Below the pieces are notes generated by a model. That model searched no databases. It saw only the letters and a program-made list of their open reading frames with translations, and was not told where the DNA came from. Below, one piece after another: positions 50,244 through 60,695 of a stretch of 64,000 nt of DNA (position 1 is the first letter of the stretch; the number at the start of each line of letters is the position of its first letter). The position numbers were made by a program, and so were the translations under genes. Source of the DNA: Arachnia propionica. GTDB lineage: Bacteria; Actinomycetota; Actinomycetes; Propionibacteriales; Propionibacteriaceae. The stretch is from contig NZ_RQZG01000006.1 in assembly GCF_003859805.1 (NCBI RefSeq), positions 122,324 to 186,323 on the forward strand, written 5' to 3'.

Positions 50244-51011
50244 GTGACCAACAGCACGACATCCCGTCAACTGCGCATCGAGATGCTCATCGTGCTGGGG
50301 ATCTCACTCGGACAGTCCGCCGTGTACTCGTTGCTGTCGCTGATCAACAAGCTGACGCTCGAGGTGCCGCTGAACAAGCAGACCACCAGCATGAACAGCT
50401 CCGCCACCCCGGACCGGCCGTGGCTGGACCTGGCCTACCAGGTGGCAGGCCTGGTCTTCCCGCTCATGCCGGTGGTGCTGGTGCTGTACCTGCTGTGGGT
50501 GCACGTGCGGCCGAGCGGCGGGCCGTTCACCGTGATGGGGTTCGACCTCCGCCGCCCGGGGTTCGACCTCGCCGTCGGATTCGGGGTCTTCGCCGGGATC
50601 GGAACCGCAGGGTTGGCCTTCTACCTGGTGGCCAAGGAACTCGGCATCAACACCACCATCGCGGCGGCGAACCTCCAGGCCGCCTGGTGGACCATTCCCG
50701 TGCTCATCCTCCGGGCGGTCATGAACGGCCTCCTCGAGGAGATCGTCATGGTGGGCTACCTGTTCACCCGGTGGCGGCAGGCCGGCGGGAGCATGCTGGT
50801 CATCCTCGTCATCTCCGCCGTCGTGCGGGGTGGTTACCACCTCTACCAGGGATTCGGTGGGTTCATCGGCAACCTCGTGATGGGGGTGCTGTTCGGCTGG
50901 CTGTACCTGCGCACCAGACGGGTGATGCCCCTGGTGATCGTCCACAGCCTGCTCGACATCGTCGCCTTCGTCGGTTATGCGCTGCTCAAGCCCTATGTCG
51001 GCTGGTTGTGA
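50244..51011 (+). CDS. CPBP-family intramembrane metalloprotease
   Basis: 255 residues, GTG start ten bases after pth. About seven membrane helices; CPBP (Abi) motifs: LLEEIVMVGYL (motif 1, catalytic E-E and downstream aromatic), RGGYHLYQG (motif 2, His), and IVHSLLDI (motif 3, His). All three motifs are complete, suggesting an active glutamic-type/metallo-protease. Relatives process prenylated or small peptides and confer bacteriocin immunity in some hosts; the substrate here is unknown. It overlaps the convergent next gene. Confidence 0.88.
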   Translation: MTNSTTSRQLRIEMLIVLGISLGQSAVYSLLSLINKLTLEVPLNKQTTSMNSSATPDRPWLDLAYQVAGLVFPLMPVVLVLYLLWVHVRPSGGPFTVMGFDLRRPGFDLAVGFGVFAGIGTAGLAFYLVAKELGINTTIAAANLQAAWWTIPVLILRAVMNGLLEEIVMVGYLFTRWRQAGGSMLVILVISAVVRGGYHLYQGFGGFIGNLVMGVLFGWLYLRTRRVMPLVIVHSLLDIVAFVGYALLKPYVGWL

Positions 51012-51391
51012 CCCGGGAACTGGAGACGCTGGCGGGCCTGCTCGACGGCGGCCATCACCTTCTCGCGGCTCCAGCACAGGAAGTCGATGTCGACTCCTCG
51101 TGCCGTCGAGACGGTCAGCACCGCTGAGGCCATCCTCTGGTGCGTGCGCATCCCGGTGATCTCGACCAACGGGATACGCAGTCTGCTCTGCTCGACGGCG
51201 TCGTTGAGACTGTGCGGTTCGAAGACCAGGTGGGTGGTGGTGACGTAGAGGTGACCGCCCCGGGAGATGCGGCCGAACTGGCCGGACAGCAGCATCAGGG
51301 GATTCCGGGACATCAGTTTCTCGAATCCGGTGGCGGGGGTGGTGATGTGGTTGGCCCCCGCTTTGAGGAGATGAGGTTCGTTGAAGGCCAT
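50993..51391 (-). CDS. GRAM/PH-like domain protein of unknown function
   Basis: 132 residues from ATG 51391 (GAGG seven bases upstream; GTG 51415 possible). The fold suggested by strand pattern GGHLYVTTTHLVFEPHSLND, SRLRIPLVEITGM, VLTVSTARGVDIDFLCWSRE and a C-terminal helix matches bacterial GRAM/PH-like domains. No membrane segment. It converges on the CPBP gene with a 19-base overlap. Role unknown. Confidence 0.65.
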   Translation of the reverse strand: MAFNEPHLLKAGANHITTPATGFEKLMSRNPLMLLSGQFGRISRGGHLYVTTTHLVFEPHSLNDAVEQSRLRIPLVEITGMRTHQRMASAVLTVSTARGVDIDFLCWSREKVMAAVEQARQRLQFPGHNQPT

Positions 51392-51452
51392 GTCAGTCCT
51401 CACTGCTTGGTCCACGACGTGATGCCCGCCAGTCTACGGGTGATGAGGATCG

Positions 51453-53263
<1,811 letters not shown>

Positions 53264-53281
53264 TCGGGCACACTGGTGACC

Positions 53282-53941
53282 ATGCCCGACAACGACCTGC
53301 AGCTTCGTGTCACCAGTGCCGAGCGAGAGGTTGCTGCCGCCCACCTGCGAGACGCCACCGCGGACGGTCGACTCACCTTCGAGGAGTTGGAGAGCAGGTT
53401 GCCCAGGGCGTTGGGTGCCGTCACCCGTGCCGACATCCATCAGGTGCTGCAGGACCTGCTGCCGAGTGCCCGGCTCGGCCAGGTCTTCGGTGTGCTCCAC
53501 GGGGAGTCCGATGCCCCCGGGATGTCCTGGGAGAACCCTGAGCTCCACCGGTTCGGGTGGCAGGGGCTCACCCGGTTGGGGGCCTGGCGGGTGCCCCCGT
53601 TCATGGAGTTCATCGGCAAGGACTGGGGAACCCTCTACCTCAACTTCGTCGATGCCATCCCACTGGCACCGGTGCTCGACATCGTGCTCACGGGAGGCCT
53701 CTCGGCGAAGTTCATCGTTCCTCCCGGCTGGGGTGTGGACCTGCACCAGTTGGGGTCGGTGAAGAGCGACCTGGGGGAGAGCATCGACTCCGGGGTGCCC
53801 ACCAGGCCGGAGAAGGGCAGACCCCGCATCCTGGTCCGGGGCATCGCGAAGTACGGGTTGACCGTGCGTGAACCCAACTGGTTCGACCGTCGCAGGATGC
53901 TGAGGCACCGCACCGACCAGGCGGCCCTGCCCGCTGGCTGA
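53282..53941 (+). CDS. DUF1707 domain protein
   Basis: 219 residues from ATG 53282 (GTG at 53276 also possible). The N-terminal 55 residues are DUF1707: LRVTSAEREVAAAHLRDATADGRLTFEELESRL. The remaining 160 residues are soluble and beta-rich, with a central WENPELHRFGWQGLTRLGAW and PPFMEFIGKDWGTLYLNFVD block found again in the truncated neighbour. DUF1707 is widespread in actinobacteria, often in membrane or signalling proteins; no membrane segment here. Function unknown. Confidence 0.75.
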   Translation: MPDNDLQLRVTSAEREVAAAHLRDATADGRLTFEELESRLPRALGAVTRADIHQVLQDLLPSARLGQVFGVLHGESDAPGMSWENPELHRFGWQGLTRLGAWRVPPFMEFIGKDWGTLYLNFVDAIPLAPVLDIVLTGGLSAKFIVPPGWGVDLHQLGSVKSDLGESIDSGVPTRPEKGRPRILVRGIAKYGLTVREPNWFDRRRMLRHRTDQAALPAG

Positions 53942-53973
53942 GGGCGGGGCCGGACCTCGCCTCCGGGACCCGG

Positions 53974-54274
53974 GTGACCTGGGAGAACCCCTCGTCCACC
54001 GGGTGCCCTGGAAGGGGCTCGACTCATCGGGGAGTGGGACGTGACACCCTTCATGGAATTCGTCCCCGGTGGCGGCGGACTCCACCTCAACTTCGTCGAG
54101 GCCCGTGCCCTGGCCCCGGTGATCGACATCGTCGTCACCGGGAGCATCCGTCCCCACCTCATCGCCCGTGGAACCGAACCGGTGGGATCGGCGGAAACTC
54201 GCCAAGCACCACCGACGCCGGGCCGCGCTCCCCGCTTCCTGAGCAATTGGCACCCTGACGGGGAAGCGAGTTAG
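53974..54274 (+). pseudogene. Partial, frameshifted duplicate of the DUF1707 gene
   Basis: VTWENPS at 53974 aligns with GMSWENPE of the intact gene; a frame change follows, then from 54041 the frame reads TPFMEFVPGGGGLHLNFVEA, LAPVIDIVVTG, matching PPFMEFIGKDWGTLYLNFVD, LAPVLDIVLTG. No DUF1707 head and no C-terminal third. The rest to the bS22 gene (54275-54349) shows no other gene. Confidence 0.65.
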
Positions 54275-54349
54275 CATATGGACTCTGCCGGGGCCGTCCC
54301 GGCGCTCCACCGTCTCCGAGACGCGGAGATGGATAGTGAAAGGCAAACA

Positions 54350-54451
54350 GTGGGCTCCGTCATCAAGAAGCGCCGCAAGCGCATGGCCAAGAAGAAGCAC
54401 CGCAAGCTGCTGAAGCGCACCCGCATTCAGCGTCGCCGCGCCGGCAAGTGA
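54350..54451 (+). CDS. Small ribosomal subunit protein bS22 (AURKAIP1/COX24-like)
   Basis: 33 residues, GTG start after GAAAGG: begins [20 protein letters not shown] and ends [11 protein letters not shown]. Nearly every residue is basic. It matches the actinobacterial small-subunit protein that sits near the decoding centre. It is conserved upstream of haem/uroporphyrin genes in many actinobacteria, as here. It is easily missed by gene callers because of its size. Confidence 0.93.
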
Positions 54452-54457
54452 GCTGAC

Positions 54458-54478
54458 CCCCGCCTGTGACCGGCGGGG
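54458..54478 (+). terminator. Hairpin after the bS22 gene
   Basis: CCCCGCC (54458-54464) pairs with GGCGGGG (54472-54478) around a seven-base loop. No T-run; probably an attenuator between bS22 and the next gene. Confidence 0.5.
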
Positions 54479-54499
54479 CAAACCCGCAGGAGCCTGTCC

Positions 54500-56068
54500 G
54501 TGACCCAGTCCGATCCGGAATCGACCACCGCTGTCGGATCCGTGACCTTCGTGGCCTACGGGCCCGGTGACCCGGGACTCATCAGTCATGCCGGTGTCCG
54601 GGAACTGCTGAGCGCCGACGTGCTGGTGGTCGACTCCGACGCCATGATCGATGACCTCGCCCTGGTCGGTGTCGAGCCGACGGCCCGTGTCGTCGAGGTC
54701 AACGGCGACGAGGTGGAGCAGCTGCGCGGGGTGGCCGAGGACGGTCTCCGAGTGGTCCGCCTGGCCGGTGGGGACTTCTTCAGCGACACCCGGCACCGCG
54801 ACACGCTCACCCGGATCCTGGCCGAGAAACGGCTGCGAACCCACCTCATCCCCGGCGTCAGCCCATGGACCGCCGCGCTCAGCTACGGCGGCATCAGCCC
54901 CGTCGAGGTGGTGACCACCTGCGACGCGACCGCTGGGCTGCCCGCGGACTGGCCGGAGTCGAAGGTGCTCATCATCCGCGCCTCCGACGCCAGCATCGCC
55001 GAGGTGGCAGCCGCCGGTGGAAAGCGACACGGCGGCGACGGTGAGGTGCTGGAGATGCGCGGACTCGGCACCACCTCCCAACTGAGCAGGCTCACCACCT
55101 GGAAGGGACTCGACGTCGCACCGTGCGGCACGGATCGTTTCCTGCTGGTCGGTGACGCGGTGGCGGACACGGTCCAGGATCGACTGGACTGGTTCGAGTC
55201 GAAACCGTTGTTCGACTGGAAGGTGCTGGTGCCCCGCACCAAGGACGAGGTCCGTGAGTTGGCCGAGCACCTGTCCCGCTACGGTGCGACCACGGAGGTG
55301 GTGGCCACCATGTCCATCGAGCCACCACGCACCGAGGCCGGGATGGAGAAGGCCGTGCGGGGCATCGTGGACGGTCGTTTCCTGTGGCTGGTGTTCACCT
55401 CCCCGCACTCGGTGGCGGCCATCATCGAACGTCTCGCCGAGTACGGTCTCGACTCTCGGGCCCTGGCCGGCATCCAGCTCGCCGCCGTGGGGAGGGGAAC
55501 CGTCGAGGCACTGGCGAAGGTCGGCATCAAACCCGACCTGGTTCCTCTCGAGGGGGACACGGCACGCGACCTGGCACTGGAGTTCCCGGCCTTCGACGAG
55601 CTCATCGACCCGATGAACCGGGTCCTCGTCCCCACCGCGGACGTCTCCGTCACGGAACTCGTCGAAGGGCTCGGCAACCTCGGCTGGGAGGTCGAGGAGG
55701 TCACGGCGTACCGCACCGTGCGGGCCGCGCCCCCGCCGTCGGAGATGCGGGAACGCATCAAGACCGGGCTGTTCGACGCGGTGGTGTTCACCTCCTCGAC
55801 GGCGGTGCGCAACATGATCGGGATCGCCGGGAAACCCCATGCCGCCTCGATCATCGCGGCGATCGGCCCGGCCACCGCCGAGGCCTGCCGACTGCACGGG
55901 TTGCGGGTCGACGTCATGGCGGAGGCTCCCAGCTTCGAGGCGTTGGCAGCGGGGCTGGCGCGTTTCGCCGATCAGCGGCGGTTCGAGCGCCTGGCCCAGG
56001 GACTGCCGGACACCAAACCGTCCCAGCGTCGTCGCCGTCGTCGGGACCCTCGCGCCAAGGGGAAGTGA
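54500..56068 (+). CDS. Uroporphyrinogen-III synthase with N-terminal degenerate uroporphyrinogen-III methyltransferase domain
   Basis: 522 residues. N-terminal 215 residues follow the CobA/SUMT fold: start VTFVAYGPGDPGLISHAG, middle VVRLAGGDFFSD and LIPGVSPWTAALSYGG. The SUMT signature GDPFxFGRGGEE is replaced by GDFFSDTRHRDT, so SAM binding/catalysis is doubtful. Residues about 225-490 are a HemD domain (WKVLVPRTKDEVRELAEHLS, WLVFTSPHSVAAI, AVGRGTVEALAKVG, VVFTSSTAVRNMIG, AIGPATAEACRLHG). The C-terminus is basic (RRRRRRDPRAKGK). The product likely closes the uroporphyrinogen-III ring. The rest of the haem cluster is not in the window. Confidence 0.8.
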   Translation: MTQSDPESTTAVGSVTFVAYGPGDPGLISHAGVRELLSADVLVVDSDAMIDDLALVGVEPTARVVEVNGDEVEQLRGVAEDGLRVVRLAGGDFFSDTRHRDTLTRILAEKRLRTHLIPGVSPWTAALSYGGISPVEVVTTCDATAGLPADWPESKVLIIRASDASIAEVAAAGGKRHGGDGEVLEMRGLGTTSQLSRLTTWKGLDVAPCGTDRFLLVGDAVADTVQDRLDWFESKPLFDWKVLVPRTKDEVRELAEHLSRYGATTEVVATMSIEPPRTEAGMEKAVRGIVDGRFLWLVFTSPHSVAAIIERLAEYGLDSRALAGIQLAAVGRGTVEALAKVGIKPDLVPLEGDTARDLALEFPAFDELIDPMNRVLVPTADVSVTELVEGLGNLGWEVEEVTAYRTVRAAPPPSEMRERIKTGLFDAVVFTSSTAVRNMIGIAGKPHAASIIAAIGPATAEACRLHGLRVDVMAEAPSFEALAAGLARFADQRRFERLAQGLPDTKPSQRRRRRRDPRAKGK

Positions 56069-56724
56069 TGGGGGAGCCGAGGATCGTCCATGTGATGCGG
56101 CACGGTCAGGTCCACAACCCCGACGGTGTCCTCTACGGCAGGTTGCCCGGCTTCGGGCTCTCCGAGTTGGGACATCGGATGGCGGAGCGGCTCGCCGAGC
56201 ACTGGGACGAGGTACCGCTGACGCACCTGGTCTGCTCGCCGCTGCAGCGAGCCCAGGAGACCCTGGCCCCCACCGCGGCTCTGTTCCCACAGCTGCCGAT
56301 CACCACCGACGAGCGGGTCATCGAGGCCGCCAACGTGTTCGAGGGCAAGGTGTTCGGTGTCGACAACAAGGCCCTGCGTGACGTGCGGATGATCCGTCAC
56401 GTCCTCAACCCGTTCCGCCCGAGCTGGGGTGAGGCCTATGTCGACATCGCGGCACGGATGCGCGACGCCATCGCGGACGCGGCGGAGGCGGCCGGACCGG
56501 GTGGTCAGGCACTCGTGGTGAGCCACCAGTTGCCCATCGAGATCGCCCGCCGGAGTGCGCTGGGGCAGCGGCTGTTCCACGACCCGCGTCGCCGCCACTG
56601 CACCCTGACCTCCGTCACCTCCTTCCAGTTCCGTGACCGGACACTCACCGCTGTCGACTACTGTGAACCTGCTGCTGACCTGCTGCCGCCCAAGAAGGGC
56701 ATCAAGTTCCGCGTCGGTACCTGA
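56068..56724 (+). CDS. Histidine phosphatase family protein
   Basis: 218 residues; the ATG shares one base with the preceding stop. RHG motif VHVMRHGQVHNP (about residue 10), CSPLQRAQETLAPTA, and second His in ALVVSHQLPIE. The family sequence with VHNPDGVLYGRLPGFGLSELG is typical of an actinobacterial branch located by haem/cytochrome maturation genes. Substrate unknown. Confidence 0.88.
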   Translation: MGEPRIVHVMRHGQVHNPDGVLYGRLPGFGLSELGHRMAERLAEHWDEVPLTHLVCSPLQRAQETLAPTAALFPQLPITTDERVIEAANVFEGKVFGVDNKALRDVRMIRHVLNPFRPSWGEAYVDIAARMRDAIADAAEAAGPGGQALVVSHQLPIEIARRSALGQRLFHDPRRRHCTLTSVTSFQFRDRTLTAVDYCEPAADLLPPKKGIKFRVGT

Positions 56725-56881
56725 GAACGGGCGCGCCCCCATCCGTGGAGTGAAGTTTGACCTGTCTGATCGGAGGGCAGGGATCACCTTGGGGTGTTCA
56801 CTTTCGTCAACGGGTGATCGCGGGGCACAATATGTTGCGTGAGACCCCGAACCTCCCCATGCCCGGCCGACACGACGGTGA

Positions 56882-58333
56882 GTGATCGGCGTGCTTGAGG
56901 ACGAGGGCTGGCTTTCCGAGCTGTTCGAGGAACAAGGTGCCACCCTGCACCGGTTGACCGTGCTGCTCGGGGCCGAGAGCGCAGCGGGGCACATCATCCG
57001 CAGCGCCCTGCTCGGACTGTCCCGGCGGGAGCGGCGCATCATCGACCCGGCGGATCGGGTGGAGTACCTCATCGAGCACGTCGTCCACCACGCCCGTTCC
57101 GTTCGGGGCTCCTCGGGCTCCCTGCACCTGCCGGACGTCGCGGACCCCAGGCAGGGTGAGATCTGCCGTGCGGTGGCCGACATGCCGGTCAGGCTGGGCG
57201 AACACCTGCTCGTGGCCCACTACCTCTCCCTCTTCGGGACCTCGCTCGCCGGGGTCATGCGAATGACCCTCAAGGGCAGCAACCAGCGACTCCGTGACGG
57301 TCTGGAACATCTCCGCCGTGCTGTCGGGGACCCCGCCCCGACCAGCCAACCGGGAGCGGTGGAGACCCTCTCGGATGAGTTGACCGCAGCGCTCAGGGCA
57401 GCGGCCAGACTGGTGCAGGCGCCGGGCACGGAGACGCTGGAGCTGGAGCTGAGGGTCCTGCGTGCCACCCGTGGCGGACTGCCGCTGTGGGCCTCCAGCA
57501 TCATCGTGGCCGGCGCGCTCGTCATCGGTGGTTCCCTGGCATGGGCGACCACAGGGCATCCCGGGGCGGTGCCGTCCCCGTCCCCGTCGCCGACGACGAT
57601 GCCGTCCGCGGTACCTTCTCGGTCCATCCCCTCGCAGGTGATGTCGGTGCCGGTCTACTACGTGGGGCGCAACGACGCCCTGTTGTACCGGGAGCTTCGT
57701 GACCTCCCGGTCTCCGGCAGCATGGTCCAGACCGCGCTCAACGCGATCCTCTCACTGGCCCCCCTGGATCCCGACTACGACTCCGCGTGGACCCCCGGGC
57801 GGATCCTGGCCGTGGAGGTCAACGAGGACCTGCTGACCATCGACCTGAGCGCCGAGTCGTACGTGGAGCTGGTCAGTGACGGCGACGCCGTCCAGGCAGT
57901 GGACCAGATGGTCTACACCGCGTCCGAGATCCTCGGGAACCCGGATCTGAAGGTCCAGTTCCGCTCGAACGGTGGGCTGCCACCGGAGCCCTTCCGGGGC
58001 GAGCACCGGCGAGCCGGACTCAGCCCGCTCGGCAAGCTGTGGATCAACACACCGAGCAACATGGCCAAGCTCCAGAGCGGACCGGTCATCGTCTCCGGGC
58101 TCGTCCAGGGAACCCCGGATGCTCCCCGGATCCTCGTCACGGACTCCCAGGGAGTGCTGCTGACCAGTCTTTTCGCGCAGATCGACGTCGAATCGGATCC
58201 CGATGGCTGGCGGGCCTGGACCGTCACCGTCGACCTGCCGGCCGGCGAGTACCAGGTGGTGGCCGAGAGCACCCTCGGGGAGGCGGCGGCCCCGCAGCTG
58301 GTGCAGCAGAGCCGCACCATCACCGTCGAGTGA
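56882..58333 (+). CDS. Membrane protein with sigma-factor-like N-terminus, GerMN and Gmad2 domains
   Basis: 483 residues, GTG start (GTG 56891 is an alternative; neither has a good ribosome site). Residues 1-150 resemble an ECF sigma layout without strong motifs (FEEQGATLHRLTVLLG, YLIEHVVHHARSVRG; later HYLSLFGTSLAGVMRMTLKG), then a linker and one membrane helix at about 205-225. Outside: a Pro/Ser spacer, a GerMN domain (VYYVGRNDALLYRELRDLP to VQFRSNG, about 255-370) and a Gmad2 immunoglobulin-like domain (LWINTPSNMAKLQSGPVIVS to the end). It may transmit an envelope signal inward. Activity is inference. Confidence 0.75.
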   Translation: MIGVLEDEGWLSELFEEQGATLHRLTVLLGAESAAGHIIRSALLGLSRRERRIIDPADRVEYLIEHVVHHARSVRGSSGSLHLPDVADPRQGEICRAVADMPVRLGEHLLVAHYLSLFGTSLAGVMRMTLKGSNQRLRDGLEHLRRAVGDPAPTSQPGAVETLSDELTAALRAAARLVQAPGTETLELELRVLRATRGGLPLWASSIIVAGALVIGGSLAWATTGHPGAVPSPSPSPTTMPSAVPSRSIPSQVMSVPVYYVGRNDALLYRELRDLPVSGSMVQTALNAILSLAPLDPDYDSAWTPGRILAVEVNEDLLTIDLSAESYVELVSDGDAVQAVDQMVYTASEILGNPDLKVQFRSNGGLPPEPFRGEHRRAGLSPLGKLWINTPSNMAKLQSGPVIVSGLVQGTPDAPRILVTDSQGVLLTSLFAQIDVESDPDGWRAWTVTVDLPAGEYQVVAESTLGEAAAPQLVQQSRTITVE

Positions 58334-58336
58334 ACC

Positions 58337-59095
58337 TCAGTGCCGGGCCACCCAGGCAGCCATACGGGTCGCGAGACCAACGGGCGCGAATCTGGTGGCC
58401 TCGGCCAACAGCGAGTTGCGCACCCCGTCCACCACGTAGGGTCTGCGGCGGCCGAGCGCCTCGAAGGAGGTCGCCACCACCTGCTCGACGCTGCGCCGTC
58501 GGCTCATCACCCGGTCGTCACCCGCACGGTCGAAGAACGAGGTGTCGGTGGGACCGGGGCACACCGCCAGCACCCGGATGCCGGTGTCGCGCAGCTCCGC
58601 CCACAACGCCACGGACAGCCGCAGGACGTAGGCCTTGCCCGCGGCGTAGGTGGCGAACCCGGGGATCGGTTGGAAGGCGGCGGTGCTGGCGATGTTGATG
58701 ATCGCGCCACGATCGCGGCCGCGCATGCCGGGCAGCACCGTGCGGGTCAACTCGGTCAGGGCGACGACGTTGAGCTCCAGCTCCGCACTGATCCGTTCCT
58801 CCGGGAGGTCCGCGAACGGGCCGAGGGAGCCGAAGCCGGCGTTGTTGACCAAGGTGTGGACCTCCAGGCCGCGCAGTTCGTCGATCAACCCGGCCCTGGC
58901 CGTGCGGTCGGTCAGGTCGCAGGCCATGACCCGGACCTCCACCCGGTGCCTGCTGCGCAACCGTTCGGCGAGGTCCTGGAGCCGGTCCGCGCTGCGTGCG
59001 ACCAGGATCAGGTTCGCGCCCTGCTCGGCCAACCTGACCGCGTATCCTTCGCCGAGTCCACTGGAGGCCCCGGTCACCACTGCCCAACCTGTCAT
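58337..59095 (-). CDS. Short-chain dehydrogenase/reductase
   Basis: 252 residues. NADP motif VVTGASSGLGEGYAVRLA; NNAGFG; catalytic Ser in NIASTAAF, Tyr-Lys in YAAGKAY; PGPTDTSFF. All SDR active-site residues are present (classical SDR). Arg at ARSADRL suggests NADP preference. Substrate unknown. A TAGACT box lies seven bases before the ATG at 59095. It is divergent from the mycothione reductase gene. Confidence 0.9.
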   Translation of the reverse strand: MTGWAVVTGASSGLGEGYAVRLAEQGANLILVARSADRLQDLAERLRSRHRVEVRVMACDLTDRTARAGLIDELRGLEVHTLVNNAGFGSLGPFADLPEERISAELELNVVALTELTRTVLPGMRGRDRGAIINIASTAAFQPIPGFATYAAGKAYVLRLSVALWAELRDTGIRVLAVCPGPTDTSFFDRAGDDRVMSRRRSVEQVVATSFEALGRRRPYVVDGVRNSLLAEATRFAPVGLATRMAAWVARH

Positions 59096-59102
59096 GGGGC
59101 TG

Positions 59103-59108
59103 AGTCTA
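59103..59108 (-). promoter_or_regulatory. Leaderless -10 box, SDR gene
   Basis: TAGACT (minus strand) seven bases before the ATG at 59095. Confidence 0.5.
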
Positions 59109-59133
59109 TGGTCTGGCGTGCCATCATGGGGAC

Positions 59134-60558
59134 ATGCAGCATTTCGACGTCGCCGTGATCGGCTCGGGATCGGGGAACACCATCATCAACGAGCGGTTGG
59201 CCCACCTCGAGGTAGCCCTCATCGAGGAGAACCCCGTCTTCGGGGGGACCTGTCTCAACCGGGGATGCATCCCCACCAAGATGTTCGTGACGACCTCGGA
59301 GGCCGCGACCTTCCCGGCCCGTGCCCGTCGGCTCGGTGTCGACCTGGAGCTCAAGGGGGTGTCGTGGCCTGAGGTCAGGGACCGGATCTTCGGGCGGATC
59401 GATCCGGTCTCCGAGAGCGGGAAGGAGTGGCGCCGTCGAGGGTCCGGGGTGACCCTGTTCGAGGGTCGGGCCGAGTTCGTCGACCCCCACACCCTGCGGA
59501 TCGGTGACGTCTCGATCAGCGCGGATCAGATCGTGATCGCGACCGGTTCCCGGCCCAGGCCACTGGACGTGGCGGTGCCGCCCGGGCTGGAGGGCCTCAT
59601 CCACACCTCCGACGACGTCATGCGCCTGGAGGAGCTGCCCCGACGTCTGGTCGTGGTCGGTGGTGGGTACGTCGCCTGTGAGCTGGCGCAGGTGTTCGCC
59701 GGGCTCGGGTCGCAGGTGACGCAGTTGAACCGTTCCGAGGTGCTGCTCAGGGGACAGGACCGGGAGGTCGCCGAGGCCTTCACCGTGGAGCATGCCAAGC
59801 GGGTCAACCTGATCCTCAACCAGCGGGTCTCCGAGATCGTGGAGGGACCCGACCAGGCGGCGATCGTGGTGACCGTGGACCGCAACGGGGTGGAGTACGA
59901 GTACCCGGCGGATGCGGTGCTGGTGGCCACCGGCCGGATCCGCAACTCGGAGCTGAACCTCGAGGCGGCAGGGGTCGATGTGGACGAGCACGGCCAGGTC
60001 CGCGTCGACAGGCATCAACGGACCTCACAGCCCCACATCTGGGCGTTGGGGGATGTCTCCACCGGTCAGATGCTCAAGCACGTCGCGAATGCCGAGGCAC
60101 GCACCGTCGCCCAGAACCTCCTGGTCGGCGACGGTGAGTTGGCGGCCACGGATCACCGGTACGTGCCGAGCGCGGTGTTCACGGATCCCCAGATCGCCTC
60201 GGTGGGGGCGACGGAGGAGCAGCTGCGGGACTGGGGGGCACCGTACGTGGTGGCGCGCCACGACTTCGCGGATGTCGCCTACGGGTGGGCCTTGGAGGAC
60301 GAGGGGCAGCACTTCGTGAAGCTGCTGGCCGATCCCAGGACGTGGCATCTGCTGGGGGCGCACATCATCGGTCCTGATGCGGCGCTGCTGATCCAGCCGC
60401 TCATCCAGGCGATGAGTTTCGGACTGACCGTGCCGGAGATGGCGCGGGGTCAGTACTGGATCCATCCGGCGCTCACCGAGGTCGTGGAGAATGCTCTGCT
60501 CGACCTGCTCAAGAACCATCGTGCGAAGGAGATCGGCGAGCCCTTGACTCGCTCTTGA
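59134..60558 (+). CDS. mtr: Mycothione reductase
   Basis: 474 residues. FAD motif VAVIGSGSGNTII, redox disulfide GGTCLNRGCIPTKM (about 37-50), NAD motif VVVGGGYVACELA, and C-terminal active-site His in YWIHPALTEVVENALL. The GSGSGNTI start and lack of the glutathione- or lipoyl-type tail mark the mycothione branch. It keeps mycothiol reduced with NADPH, consistent with an actinobacterium. Confidence 0.9.
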   Translation: MQHFDVAVIGSGSGNTIINERLAHLEVALIEENPVFGGTCLNRGCIPTKMFVTTSEAATFPARARRLGVDLELKGVSWPEVRDRIFGRIDPVSESGKEWRRRGSGVTLFEGRAEFVDPHTLRIGDVSISADQIVIATGSRPRPLDVAVPPGLEGLIHTSDDVMRLEELPRRLVVVGGGYVACELAQVFAGLGSQVTQLNRSEVLLRGQDREVAEAFTVEHAKRVNLILNQRVSEIVEGPDQAAIVVTVDRNGVEYEYPADAVLVATGRIRNSELNLEAAGVDVDEHGQVRVDRHQRTSQPHIWALGDVSTGQMLKHVANAEARTVAQNLLVGDGELAATDHRYVPSAVFTDPQIASVGATEEQLRDWGAPYVVARHDFADVAYGWALEDEGQHFVKLLADPRTWHLLGAHIIGPDAALLIQPLIQAMSFGLTVPEMARGQYWIHPALTEVVENALLDLLKNHRAKEIGEPLTRS

Positions 60559-60590
60559 CAAGGCCTTGATCCAAACTTGATGAACAACCG

Positions 60591-60618
60591 TTAACTTTCT
60601 ATCAAAAGCCGAAAGGCC
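60591..60618 (+). promoter_or_regulatory. TTAACTTTC / AGCCGAAAGGCC element
   Basis: TTAACTTTCTAT (60591-60602) and AGCCGAAAGGCC (60607-60618), 78-105 bases before the ATG at 60696. The second word is identical to 37055-37066 upstream of the adhesin; the first matches 37103-37114 in 11 of 12 bases. Confidence 0.55.
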
Positions 60619-60629
60619 TACTTGTGGCG

Positions 60630-60649
60630 CTGTGAGAGCGCTCTTACAG
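60630..60649. promoter_or_regulatory. 20-bp operator-like palindrome
   Basis: CTGTGAGAGC and GCTCTTACAG form a 10+10 palindrome with one mismatch, 46 bases before the ATG at 60696. It overlaps a plausible TACAGT -10 box. Confidence 0.5.
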
Positions 60650-60695
60650 TCGGTTCTGCGATCGCATCCAACAACCACCGATCCAAGGAGTTGAG

